The notes beneath the pieces are model-generated. The model was not told the DNA's origin and did not search any database. It worked only from the letters and a program-made list of their open reading frames with translations. DNA of 64,000 nucleotides. Source: Aptenodytes patagonicus (taxonomy: Eukaryota; Chordata; Aves; Sphenisciformes; Spheniscidae). The first letter of the stretch is position 1; every line of letters begins with the position of its first letter. Made by a program: the position numbers and the translations under genes. This document shows, piece after piece, positions 53,554 to 64,000 of this stretch. The stretch covers positions 4,717,001 through 4,781,000 of the forward strand of contig NC_134970.1 in assembly GCF_965638725.1 (NCBI RefSeq), given 5' to 3'.

Positions 53554-56500
53554 GAATCAGTCTGGAAGAATCTCTCTGCCTACCTGCCTGCTAATCTCTG
53601 GCTCCATCACAAGAATAATAGATAAGCAGCCATGTAATGTATAAAAAAAACTATTGAAGGCACTTGATGTCACTACAAAACCACAGAGGCCATCGAGCCT
53701 GATTTGTCCCTGAGCTGAGTGGTGTTTCCTGGTCAGCCGCAGCAGCGGGGTTTCCTCTGCATCAGCTCCTGCACAGCGTTTGGGGACAGCGGTGGTCCCC
53801 CTGCAAAGCAAACCCACAAGCTTGGGTCCCTCCGAGAGGCCTCATCCTGCATCCTGTGCCCGTGCCTCTGGGCTGTACAAAGGCGATGCTCAGAGAAGAG
53901 ATGAATCCCCGCTCCCAGGCTGCAGGGTGGGCTCTCTCAGGCTTTTCTGCAACCCAAGGAGACAGGAAACGGTTGAAATGGTTGAAATGCCTTTAACGCA
54001 CCCCCCCAGCTCCGTCCTGCTCCGCAGGTGCGAACCCACGGGAGCCACGTCTGCAGCGCTCAGCACCTCAGCCCACGCCAGCCCCAGATCTGGCGGGTAT
54101 TTTTGTCCCGAGACGCACGTCACGGCTCCAGGCCGGCAGCATGACGAGGAGGGATGCTCCCAGGCTGCCACCGAACCGAACGTCCTTTGGGCTTCCACCT
54201 CCCCAGCACCATCGCCCCTGCCCTGGTACAGGCAGGGGCTCCGGGCGCAGGGGGATGCTCCCAATGCTGGGCTGAGACCAAGGCAGAAAGCAGCCTTCAA
54301 ATGAACCAGTAACCATCGGGAAAGCACCAGGACGTAGGGAATCCCCGCTGAGGGTGAGGGACAGCCCGGGATCCCAGGGCTGAAGCCACCGTGCAGGAGG
54401 AAGGTCCCAGTGGGAAGCGGCGGCTGCTCACTCCCCTCCTGCCACCCGTAATCTTAATTGCTCTTCACTGGCTGTTTGCTAACAGCAATTCATTTCCTCC
54501 CGGCCTGCACCAAGAGGGTTTATCGCCCTCACTCGTGTGTTATTTCAAGCTAACGCATGTATGGAAGGTCAGAGCCTGGAGCGCGCCCTGCGATCCTAGA
54601 AAGACTCTCGATGGCAGGAGCAGAGCAGGGAGGAGCAGGCAGAGGGCCTGGGAGCCAGCGGGTCTCAGACACGTCTCGCCCACTGCCTGCAAGCTCCTCT
54701 TTCCCCAAAAAGGGCAGTGGGCTTGGCAGAAGGTGGGAATACCAGCCACATTTTCTACCCCAGCTCCCGTCTGCTTTGCAGTCCCGACTCAGTGCCCACA
54801 CTCGGAGAGGTCCCCTTGCTTCTGCACAGCTCACCGGTCAAACTGCGTGTCCCGCTCTCCAGGAAGATGCTCCAGGCAGGCTGGTTTTTGCAGAAGAGCT
54901 TTGGAGATGCTCTGGCGAGAGGTGCCAGTGCAGAGCAGCATCCTCTGGTCACGGTTCCCGCAGCCGGCGTGTCTGCACACTGTCCCCGTGCCACCAAACC
55001 GGAGCAAACAGCAGGGAGCATGACACTGGCATCCAGCTGAGCTGCTGCTCATGCTCCCTTGGGATCCTCCCAAAACCCCCGTGCAAGGGGTACGAACAGC
55101 CGCCACGGCGGGGAAAGGGAGTGAGGTGCCGACTCAGGCACCCACCGGGACTGGGTGCTCCCGGTGCCCCGCTGGAAAGCGGGGCTGAGCACACCCTCCC
55201 GAGCTGGGGATTGGCCAAGGTTTCCGCTAGCCTCCGAGGGGACCCGGGAGGGGAAAAGGGCTTTCCAGCAGAGCTGCAACCCCAAAGTTAACCGAAGGGC
55301 CAGAGAGTGCAAGAGGAATAACTCACAGGCGTACACGGAGAAGCCAGCATGCTTTTTATTTGTGCAATGACCCTGTGCAGATCTACCAGGGAGCATCTTC
55401 AGAGCTCTCAAACCACTAAGATCGCTCCAGAGTGGAGACCAACTGAATCCCCTTACGTTCCTCCTCACCCCAGTCAAATACACCCATTTCCCGAGCAGCC
55501 CCGGGGCCGAGCAGGGCTGCTCCTCTTTATTACCTCCCCGGGCCGCCTTTGCTGGGTTTTCCCATCTCCCAGATGCTGCCATAAACCCTATTTACGGGGG
55601 AGGCGTGTATGCTCGAGGCAAACAGCCACGATTATTGTCTGTGGGGCGCACCCTGATAAAAGAGCCGGGGCTCCCGGCTGCGGCCGCTGCTCCGGTGCTC
55701 GGTCCCTGCTGCACGAGGCGGCTCCCGGCGTTCTCGTGCTGCGGCGGGGAGACCTAAGCCAAAAAAAAAAAAAAAAAAAGAAAAAAAGAGCAGTGGCAGG
55801 AGAGTTAATGGCACCACAACCCAAATGGTGTCACCTGCATTTCAGGGCAGCCCTTGGGGGTGCAAATGGGGTGTGTTGGAGAACCCAGCTCCATCCAGGG
55901 GTGCAGGGGTGGGTGCCTGCTCTGCGCTGGTGGCACAGGAGGTCCCAGAGCCATCCCTTGGCTGAGCACGGAGGTGTCGGTGCTCGCCTGGCCCCATGCA
56001 AAGGCTCCTTCACACCCCGCGGCGGCAGGAGATGCCAAGGTTTGGCTCTGGGGTGCCACAGCCCCCCTTCTTCAGTCCGGCCATGCCTGGGAGGGTGGTT
56101 GGGGAAGGACAAGCCAGGGGGGGATGAAGACACTAGGGTGATGCCAGCACGACCCTGGCCTCCCACCCTGAGCCCTGCCCCTGGACCACCAGCTCCCCAC
56201 CCAAACACACCACCCTGCCTCCCCTGCCTGCTCCCAGCACCCTTCCCACCCTGCTGCCTTCCCCCCCTTGCCCACATCACCGGTTTCCCACTCCCCCCCC
56301 CAGGCACCCCACGGGGACGGTTCTCCCACGCCAGGCTGAGCGCTGCCAGTGCAAACCCCGGGTGATGCAGGCGGGGAGGTCGCAGGGTGCCCGGGCGGGC
56401 TGGGAGCAGCGGGATGCACTGGCATGTTTGCTGTTCCCTGCTCAAAGCCCTGCTCTTTTCCTCCTCCGGTTGTATTAAACTCCTGCTTTTGTCTCTCGGG

Positions 56501-57755
56501 ATTAAAAGCCTGGAAATGGCTGTGGGTCGCCTGGCGGTGCCAGGAAGAGAGGGCTCAGGGTGGCGTGGGTGCACCCAGCACGGCGGCAGGGTGAACCCTG
56601 GCAGAGGGAGGATGAGGAAAGGTCACGGCCCCGCCCTGCACCGTCACCGTCGATTTGAGGTGCAGAGGGGGGGGGAAACCCACGTGCGGGGATGGCTCCC
56701 GGTCTGTGCTCTCCATGCACCAGCCCCGCAGCTGCTGCATCGGCATGCAAACCCCAAATCCCATCCAGGATGAGAGAAACGCCCCAAAATAACCCACACA
56801 AGCACCGTACCCCCGTTTCCTCACCATCGCCCGTTCATCCCACCGGCGCGGCTGGGCGCCGGGGCGGCAGGGCCAGCACCCCCTCCCCATGCCGCGGGCT
56901 CAGGGCCGTTTGGTGGCGGCGGTTCCCAGGCACACACAGGCAGCCAGGTGAGACGGGCAGGGCCCCATGCCAGCAGACGGGATGTTGTCTTTTCACACAG
57001 CACCGGTGCAGGGCCGAGCAGCAGCGAAACCCTCGGGGCTTTGTTTCCCACACTGGTTGCCATTAAGAAATGCAAATTCATTCTTCTTCTTCTGCTGCTG
57101 TTTCTCCCCGCATGCAAAACGATCCTCGGGCATAACGGCCCCACGGAGCGGCAGCCCCGGAGAGCGTGGGAGCCGCTGGGGCAGGGAAACACCTCCCGGG
57201 TGGGAGCAGGTGGCACGACCAACTCCAATGGTCTCAAAGCCAAGGACGGCACGCAATGCCCCGGAGAGCAGGAGAGGCTCTTGGCTGCGGTTTCCCCTTC
57301 CGACCTGCGCTATCCATCCCAGAAGAGCCTGCAGAAGGTTTTGTCCCAGGGGGGAAAACCCCTAAAAATAACCCTAAAACCCACACTCAGCCCTGTCTCG
57401 GCTCAAAGTAAGAGCTGGCGGGGCTGGATGGAGAGGGGAAGGCAGGGGGTCAGCGGGGAACAGAGCCACCCCCCCCTCCCGTCGCTCTTGGGTTCAGAAA
57501 GCCCCAACCCCGCCGAGCCAGGTTTGCAGCTCCAAGGGGAACGGAGGGGGGAGGACTCCTCTGTGCCCCCCACGCGCAGAGGGCAGGGACCCCATGAGGG
57601 ACGAGGCTGCTCCACGTCCCGCAGCATCGCGTGGAGCCGTGGGTCTGGGGCGAAGGCCCTGCGCTCCCGGTCCCCCGGTTCCCCCTCCGGGAAAACCTGC
57701 AGGGCTGGAGGAAGGCTGGGGACTAAGACGGTGCCGAGCTGCGGCAGAGCGAGCC

Positions 57756-57775
57756 GTGACTCAGCAGTGAGTCAC
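57756..57775. promoter_or_regulatory. Inverted pair of AP-1 sites forming an ARE/MARE
   Basis: GTGACTCA and TGAGTCAC are perfect 8-base inverted repeats around GCAG. Each half holds a full AP-1 site, and TGACTCAGCA in the left half matches the NRF2/small-MAF antioxidant response element. Twenty bases of this structure are unlikely by chance. Its location suggests an epithelial or stress enhancer for SPDEF or a neighbour. Confidence 0.5.
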
Positions 57776-60272
57776 CCGGCTTGGAAGGAAACGTGTTGTT
57801 CCCAGTGAGCATCGCCCAGGTCAGGCACCCTTGTCCTGGGGGCTCGGGTAGGCAAAAAGGGGTGCAGGAGGCGGGGCAGGACCCGAAACGAGGTCCTGTG
57901 TTTGGGGACAGGGAGTTGCAGCAGCGTGTCTTGCCTTCACCCTGTCCCCAGGTGCTGAGCTAGCCTCGAAGCTTGGAGGAATTTGCTTTTTCTCAGCAAA
58001 CAGATGCCCAGTTCATGGGCATCCTTGGCCTCATCAGCTTCCCCGACACCGCGAGGAGCCTCAGTTCCCGGAGCCTGGCTTGGGGAGAACGAAACTGTGA
58101 CTGGTACTGGGAGATGGGCAGGGGAGGCGCAAAGTTCTCAGCAGACCTGGGCCACCAGCACACGCCAAAGCCCCGTCGGAGACTGGCAGCATTCCTCGGT
58201 GGCATCCCTGGTTTCACAGGACGGGATATTAAAGCAGAAAGCGATTAATGCTCTGCAAGGGAGCAGAGAGCTGGAGCCAGGCTCCAGCCCCGGTGCGGGA
58301 CATGACCCAAAATGGCTCCGCTTTCCCCTTGAAGGGCTGCCCCGGCCCCAAGCCCGGCTCTCCCCATCCCAGCTCTGGCTCAGGGCACCGGCAGAGCGAG
58401 GACATCGCTTCTCTCCTCAGTGGTGGATTTTGAGGGCAGCAAAATGTTTGTTCTGTCAACACGTGCCTAATCCCCAACCAAAAGCTGATGAAAAAAGCCA
58501 TGGGGGGGGAAGGATGGGAATAAGCTGCCCTTTGAAACAAAGCTCTGACAGTGACAGCCACAGCCCCGAAGGGGAGGATGTCATCTCTGGGGTGCACGGC
58601 GCTGGTGTAGCTGGGGAGACGAGGGGAATGGGTTCCCCCCACCGGCACCCCGGTCCCTGTGGGCACCCTGCAGCCCCAGCACCCTGCAATGGGGCTGGGA
58701 AGGGCGAACAGCTCTCCAGCTCCAGCCTGGCCCTGCCACAAATCAATGCACCTTCTTAAACCCGAGCAGGACCCTGAGCACCACGTAGGGGGTGCAAGAA
58801 ACATATCCTTGCTCCGAAGCGATTGCCTCTCTCTCCCTTTAAGCAAACCAAAGCCAGCGGGTGTAGACAATGCACGGCAGCATCCATGCAGCAAACGTCC
58901 CCTCCACACAGCCTGGGACATCCCTGTCCCATGTCCCTGCTGACCCGGCACTCGGCTGCGACACCGTGTGAGCCCGTCACGAACGGGCTCACCTGAGGAT
59001 TGGCATTTTCAGATGACCCATGAAACCTTTTTCCTGGTGGGATGAAACGAAACTTTGTCACGGCGAGGCTCGTTTCCAGGTTGGCTGGGGCTGCAGGCTG
59101 AGCAAGCGGCGCTTCCCCTTGCTGCCCACCCCAGGGCAGCTCCTCCAGCCCAGCCCAGCCACCGACGCCGGCCAGCACCAGCCGCAAGATCCAGCCCCCG
59201 CAGGGACGCACTCCCAGCACCTGACAGCATCAACCTCGCACCCTTCACCCGCAAAAAAAAAAAAAAAAAAAAAAAGAAGTACATTTAGCAGTTTCCATTT
59301 GTTTGCTCTTTAAATAATTGTTTCCTTATCGCTATTTATTTAGATCCCTTTAAAATTCTGACAAACCTGCTTCTCAGGCACCGTCACCCGCTTCCTCCCA
59401 CCCTGCTCCCTGTGCTGCCTGCAGGCAAGGCAGAGCGGCCAGGCTGCACGGCCGCAGCACGGCTGGTCCCGGGGAGGAGGGTTCCCTGCTTGGGGAGGTA
59501 CGTGCGGAGCGTCGAGCCCCCGCTTACCTCCTCCTTTCCAAGATGGACAAACCGGGATGCTCCAAAACCGTGGTTTGGGGAGCTCGTCCTCCTCTCCCCA
59601 TCCCACCACAGACCACGGCAGCAGACACGGATGCTTTGGGGCTGCTGCTAAGTCCTGCCAAGCTCGGGGGGCTCGGGGAGCAGGAGGAGGGATGCCAGCG
59701 AGGGGGGGTGGGAAAGGAGACGACATGACACATTCACTGCCCACCACAGAGAGGTCTCAGAGCCACTGCACGAGGCCTTCACCGAGGACCGGAGGGAGGG
59801 AGGACGGGCCCGGTGCCTACCAAACCACCCTCCTGCGCTCCACCACTTGCTGCCTGCAGTGCCCTGGGGTGGGTGAAGCGATGGGCACTCGCCCAGGTAG
59901 CCGGAAAGGCAGCGGCAGCAGCTGGCCACGATTGCCCAACACTCCTCCGTGCAAAGTCCAGCCAAGCACCGCTCTCGGCTATGAACAGCACCAATTAGAG
60001 CAGCACCCAGAGCCGCTGGGGGCGAAGGCGGGATGGGTTCAAGCGTCCCACAAGCACGGACAGGGGACGTCCCTGCAGCCTCACTGGGGACAGAGACCCT
60101 TCCTGCTGTCGAACTCAGGAGTGTCGGTCCACAGGCATCTCTCGCTGTCACCTACTAGAGAGGTTCAACATCCCACCGGGCTCGGCTGGGGTGCGAGGGG
60201 CTCATCCCTGGGGTCCCCTCCCGGGGTCCCATCCAACGTCACCCTGGGGTTTTGGGCTTTGCTACTGCAGGT

Positions 60273-60280
60273 TGACGTCA
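60273..60280. promoter_or_regulatory. Full CRE (TGACGTCA)
   Basis: A perfect CREB/ATF palindrome in the SPDEF upstream DNA, flanked by GGT and CAG. No other promoter signal is close. Confidence 0.3.
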
Positions 60281-61579
60281 CAGCCCAGCCTGCAGCTGAC
60301 AGAATTAATTGAGGAAACCCAGCCATGGTAAACAACAAGGAGGGAAACTGGGGCAGATTAGATAACAAGGAATGTGAGGTTCTTGCTGTATTTTCCCCCT
60401 GGACGGCAAGCCTTGCCCACTCGCTCAGGCACAGACCCTGCCGAGCCTGGGCTGCTCCTCACCAGCAGCGCAGGGAGCTTGGCCCCAGGAGAGGCTGAAA
60501 TCCCCCTTCTGCGGGACAGCTTTCCTAAAAAAAGGGTCTGGCTTACCCCAGACCTGAGGTTTGGGTGTCCCCTCCCTCCCTCCTGCAGAGCCGTGCATCG
60601 CCCTGGGGCAGGCAGCGAGAGCAGAGCACGGTCCCCCACTCCCCGTCACCACCGGAGAAGACACGGGGGTAGGTGGGAGCAACCGCTACGAGGGGGCACG
60701 GGGGAACAGGACCTGCTGCTTCGTCCTGGTGGAGAGAGAGGCAGGGCAGGGTCCTGGCCAGCAGAATTACTGTCCCCACTGCACGGTAACAGGCACAGGG
60801 TCCCAACAAAGGGGAAACTCTCACCCATTCCCGGCTGGCCGCACCCGAGCCTCCCCATCAGAGCAACGTTTGGTTCCAGGTTGTGTTACCCAGACCCCCT
60901 TTGCTCCCCAGCAGCACGTCACCCTCCAAACTTGGACACAACATGGACCCACTGGCGTTCAGACACCTTCCTCATCCCCACTGATGGGACATCTCTGCCT
61001 TTAGGGGATCTCAGCCCCCCGGAGGTCCTTGCCCACGCCGTCCCTGCCCAGCACACGCTCCTGCCCGGCTCGGCAGCATCACCCCAGCCCCACAGTGGCG
61101 GTGACAGGCCAGGTGACACAGTGCCACCCCACTGCCTAGTGGGACCAGTGCGGACCACACACACCCCACGCACCCAGAAACGTGCAACCCCCTCCCCAGG
61201 CTGTCACCGTGCTCGGTGCAGGACAGCAGCCGCTCTAGACATGCGTGGGGACATGGCTCACACCTGGTTGGCCACCGTCACCAGCAGGTCCCAAAGCCTG
61301 GAAAAGCCAAGTCCAGCAGCTCTGGCGGGTTTTGCAGATGAGGAGCAATCTCAGCTCCCTCTGCTGGCACCTGCTCCAGGCCAGGCCCTTTCCCGGCAAA
61401 CCCTGGTTATAAATAACGTCTCCAAGCACCTTCCCGCAGCTCTCCCTGCCCACAGGACACGGTGCCACCTGCCAGCCCAAAGCCGGGGAGATGCTCCTCA
61501 GCTCCTGCCACATGGTGCGACCAAGCACAAGCAGCCCGTTAGGCAGAAGGACACACAGCCCAGCCGTCCAGCCTGCTCA

Positions 61580-61700
61580 GGGTATTTATTCCTGTCTTAC
61601 AGATGAGGAAACTGCTTGGTGAGGGTCGGCTGGGGCAGCAGCTGCAGAGCTGAAGACAGCAGGGATGAGCTGCAGCTCCACTGCATGCCCGTGCAGAGCT
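61580..61700 (+). mobile_element. MIR-like ancient SINE fragment
   Basis: TTACAGATGAGGAAACTG (61597-61614) is identical or nearly so to the most conserved part of the MIR SINE consensus. It is preceded by GTATTTATTCCTGTC and followed by GCAGAGCTGAAGAC and GCATGCCCGTGC, which resemble the next MIR segments in order. MIR copies are rare in birds, so this is an old relic. Confidence 0.5.
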
Positions 61701-61739
61701 GAGGAGAGCAAAGACAAGACACCCACGAGCTCTCTTTCT

Positions 61740-61850
61740 GGTATTAAATGAGTTCTGTGGGACAGTGGATGGTCTCATAGCTGGAGAGCTGGATGGGGAC
61801 TCAGGACCTCCTGCCTCAGCCTCTCTCATCTACAAAACACAGCGAGCGCT
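61740..61850 (-). mobile_element. Second MIR-like fragment, opposite orientation
   Basis: TGCCTCAGCCTCTCTCATCT, followed by ACAAAAC, resembles the reverse complement of the MIR core (TGCCTCAGTTTCCTCATCTG, then TAAAAT). It lies about 130 bases from the plus-strand fragment. The match is weaker than for its neighbour, and a chance likeness cannot be excluded. Confidence 0.3.
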
Positions 61851-64000
61851 GACTTCGCTGGGAACAGACCTGGGTACAGAGCAGCCCAGCCTCCCGGCCA
61901 GGTGTCTTTTCACAGGCTGCGGGGTAAAGCATCCCTGCCCGTCACCACCCCACCGGCAACGCACGTCATTGCCCGTGCTTTAGCAAGGCGGAGGGGAAAG
62001 TGCGCGGGCACGATGCTCAGCCCTGACCCACCCTGCTCGACCCACAGCGGTCACGCTCCAGAGCAGCAGCTGGGAAGCAGGAGCCTTGTTTTTAAGTCAA
62101 TAAAGGGAGATTGCTATGGAGACACCACAGCCGCCAGCGCGAGTGGCTCTGCAAGACATCCTATATGGCTTTCCCCACCCAGGCACCTGCTCTCCTCTCA
62201 GCCGTCCAAATCTGGGGTTTGCTTGGCGTTTATGGACACTGTAACAGTGTTTTCAACAGCTGCCTGCAAGAGATCGATGGCTCTGGAGAGTTTTACAGTG
62301 CCTTAGGAGGTGCATCAGCATCACTCAGCTCATTCCTGCAGGCACGCGGCTCTCCCAGGACAGTATGTACGCCTTAAGCAGCACTTGGAGTCAGCCAAGC
62401 AAACTAGCACAGGGCTGAGCCCTGCCAGCAAGTGGGAAAGCTCTTGAGAAGTTTTTTATCCTTGTTTGTAGGGAGCCTTAATGAATTCCTATGAACAGCC
62501 GATTTAGCACAGCCCCAGAGATAAATAGTTGGCACTTGACTGCTGTAAAAACACACCACTTGGTGAAGGGGAATATTACGTCCTATCTCCAGCCTCAGGC
62601 TTGTTCAAACACCCTCAGCTTGAATGGTAGCGCACCTCAGCTGGGAGAAGAGCCCAAGCAGACCATGGGAGCCTCTGGGAAGCTGGTTACACAACTGGTT
62701 TTATGCAGAAGGTGTTCAAACATACAGCCCTGACTGGCAGGAGCCATGACTGCTGCCTCTGGGAAACTCTGAGTGAGCTGTTCTTCCCCTGTCCGGAGGA
62801 TACCCCGTTCGCGTCAACCCCTCCACCCAAGTCCCAGCATCGCCCTTTTCCCGACACCGTCACCGTGGCAGAAGATGAAGCCGTGATTTCTATGGTGCCA
62901 CCGCCTCGCAGCACAGCTGAGCCACCTCACAGGGTGCTGCACTGGTTACTCCATTCATAAACAGGTGAAAAATGTACTTTTTTTTTCCCCCCATTTAAGC
63001 CCTTTACGGTATTGTGAAGGCATCACTTCCGCAGGGAAGACAATCAAAATAAGGAAATACTACAAGCGAGGCAGCTCTTAAGCAAAGCCCTGCTCCACAC
63101 TGCTCTGCAGAGCTGAGCCCACAGCATTCGATGGGGCAAACAAGGCTGGTCCTTACCTGCGTGTGCCATCTGCTTCCTCGCTTGGTCTCCGCTGCATGCT
63201 TTTACTACTCAGCTGTTTTATGAACGGGGTAGGAAACGTTTGAGATTAGATTTCCTTAAATAATTTCTGTTTAACCGGGTATTTTCCAACTAACACACAG
63301 GCGGAGCACGCGAGTGACAGATTGCAGGTTATAGAAAGCTTCCAGAGAAAGCCTACACTAAAAGTTACTCCTGACCCCGCGTACGTACGCGCAGATCCCA
63401 TACTCCTTCCCCACGGACTCCCTCACAGCATCCCCTTTGCCTGGTTTCCCTCTTGGCCTGTCAATATTTCACTGCGCGTCCCCAAAGGATTTGCAGAGAA
63501 GCAAGAGCAGAGGGAAGAAGAGGTGAAAATGAGCACAAATCCCTCCTTTAGCATCTTGCTGTGCACCGCAGGCTGCACGCCACATGATTTAGTGGACACA
63601 GCAGGTGGTGGTGGGGGGGGAATATCACAAAAACCTGCCCTTTTCTTCTCTGCTGCGGTTACAGCTGCTGCTCCTGGAAGGCAGGGTGCTTGCTGGAGCC
63701 CTCGAGCCCACGCCTGCAGGTACGAGGACATGCAGCGCCGCTGCGGAGGTTTTGGAGCACATCCCGCACTTTGCTCTGCGGTCAGCCGGGCAAGCAGGGC
63801 ACCCTCCAGCCAGAGGCAAAAGAGGAGCGTGGGCACGCACCGAGGCCCGGGGGACGGTGCCGTTCGGTCCTGGGCACTACCCAGCGCGCTGAGCACGCCT
63901 TCCTCGCTGTAATTCATCCCACACAACCCATACAGCGGAGAACATCCTCCTGCCTACCACAGCATCGCTTCAGGGACCAAGAAAAGCTGCTTAAAAACAG

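Larger units (their letters stand above)
44675..64000 (-). other. SPDEF 5' intron and flank, no coding exon seen
   Basis: About 19 kb of GC-rich DNA upstream of SPDEF. Human SPDEF has a distant non-coding first exon, so part of this should be intron. Possible minus-strand donors for it are CTCAAG|GTAAGC (GT at 50385-50384), CTGAG|GTAAGC (about 50800) and ACGCAG|GTAAGG (about 63156); none can be preferred. Open frames here, some above 200 residues, are GC-driven and match nothing I know. I saw no exon of ILRUN, the next gene in human. Confidence 0.5.

Noticed and set aside
60374-61606. 410-codon plus-strand ORF
   Set aside because: Pro/Arg/Ser-rich, no domain recognised, crosses a MIR-like fragment at its end; treated as composition artefact.

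Overview
The window reads as vertebrate nuclear DNA, most likely from a bird. It has compact intron-split genes with GT-AG junctions, CpG-island promoters and long GC-rich flanks typical of avian microchromosomes. Four genes can be assigned by translating exons and comparing them with remembered human proteins: NUDT3 (-), RPS10 (-), PACSIN1 (+) and SPDEF (-). This is the same order as human 6p21.31, and from memory the chicken counterpart lies on a microchromosome (chr26). Exact species cannot be told.

Layout. 1-9850 is AT-rich sequence of NUDT3 intron 1; only exon 1 of that gene (33 codons, 9851-9949) is inside the window. Its CpG-island promoter covers about 9.7-10.9 kb and holds a YY1/TISU-type element, a short upstream ORF and an unexplained array of a 12-bp motif. 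RPS10 is complete (coding exons 12995-18360, TOP-type non-coding exon 1 near 19.5 kb; 165 aa). From about 18.8 kb rightwards the DNA becomes GC-rich. 19.8-26.9 kb holds no gene I can support. PACSIN1 has a probable first exon ending at 27143 with a perfect RFX X-box, a 6.5-kb first intron, nine coding exons (33710-37165; 445 aa) and a long 3' UTR. SPDEF is complete in its coding part (five exons, 44648 down to 41963; 337 aa) and converges with PACSIN1. 44.7-64.0 kb is SPDEF 5' flank or intron with no coding exon I can support, but with candidate regulatory sites and ancient SINE-like pieces.

The genes do not form a pathway. RPS10 is a 40S ribosomal protein, NUDT3 a diphosphoinositol-polyphosphate/mRNA-cap Nudix hydrolase, PACSIN1 a neuronal F-BAR endocytic adaptor and SPDEF an epithelial ETS factor. 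RPS10 and NUDT3 are tandem on one strand, and their splice phases permit an in-frame RPS10-NUDT3 readthrough protein like the one annotated in human. That is the most concrete cross-gene observation. No new multi-gene system is evident; the most interesting unexplained signals are regulatory.
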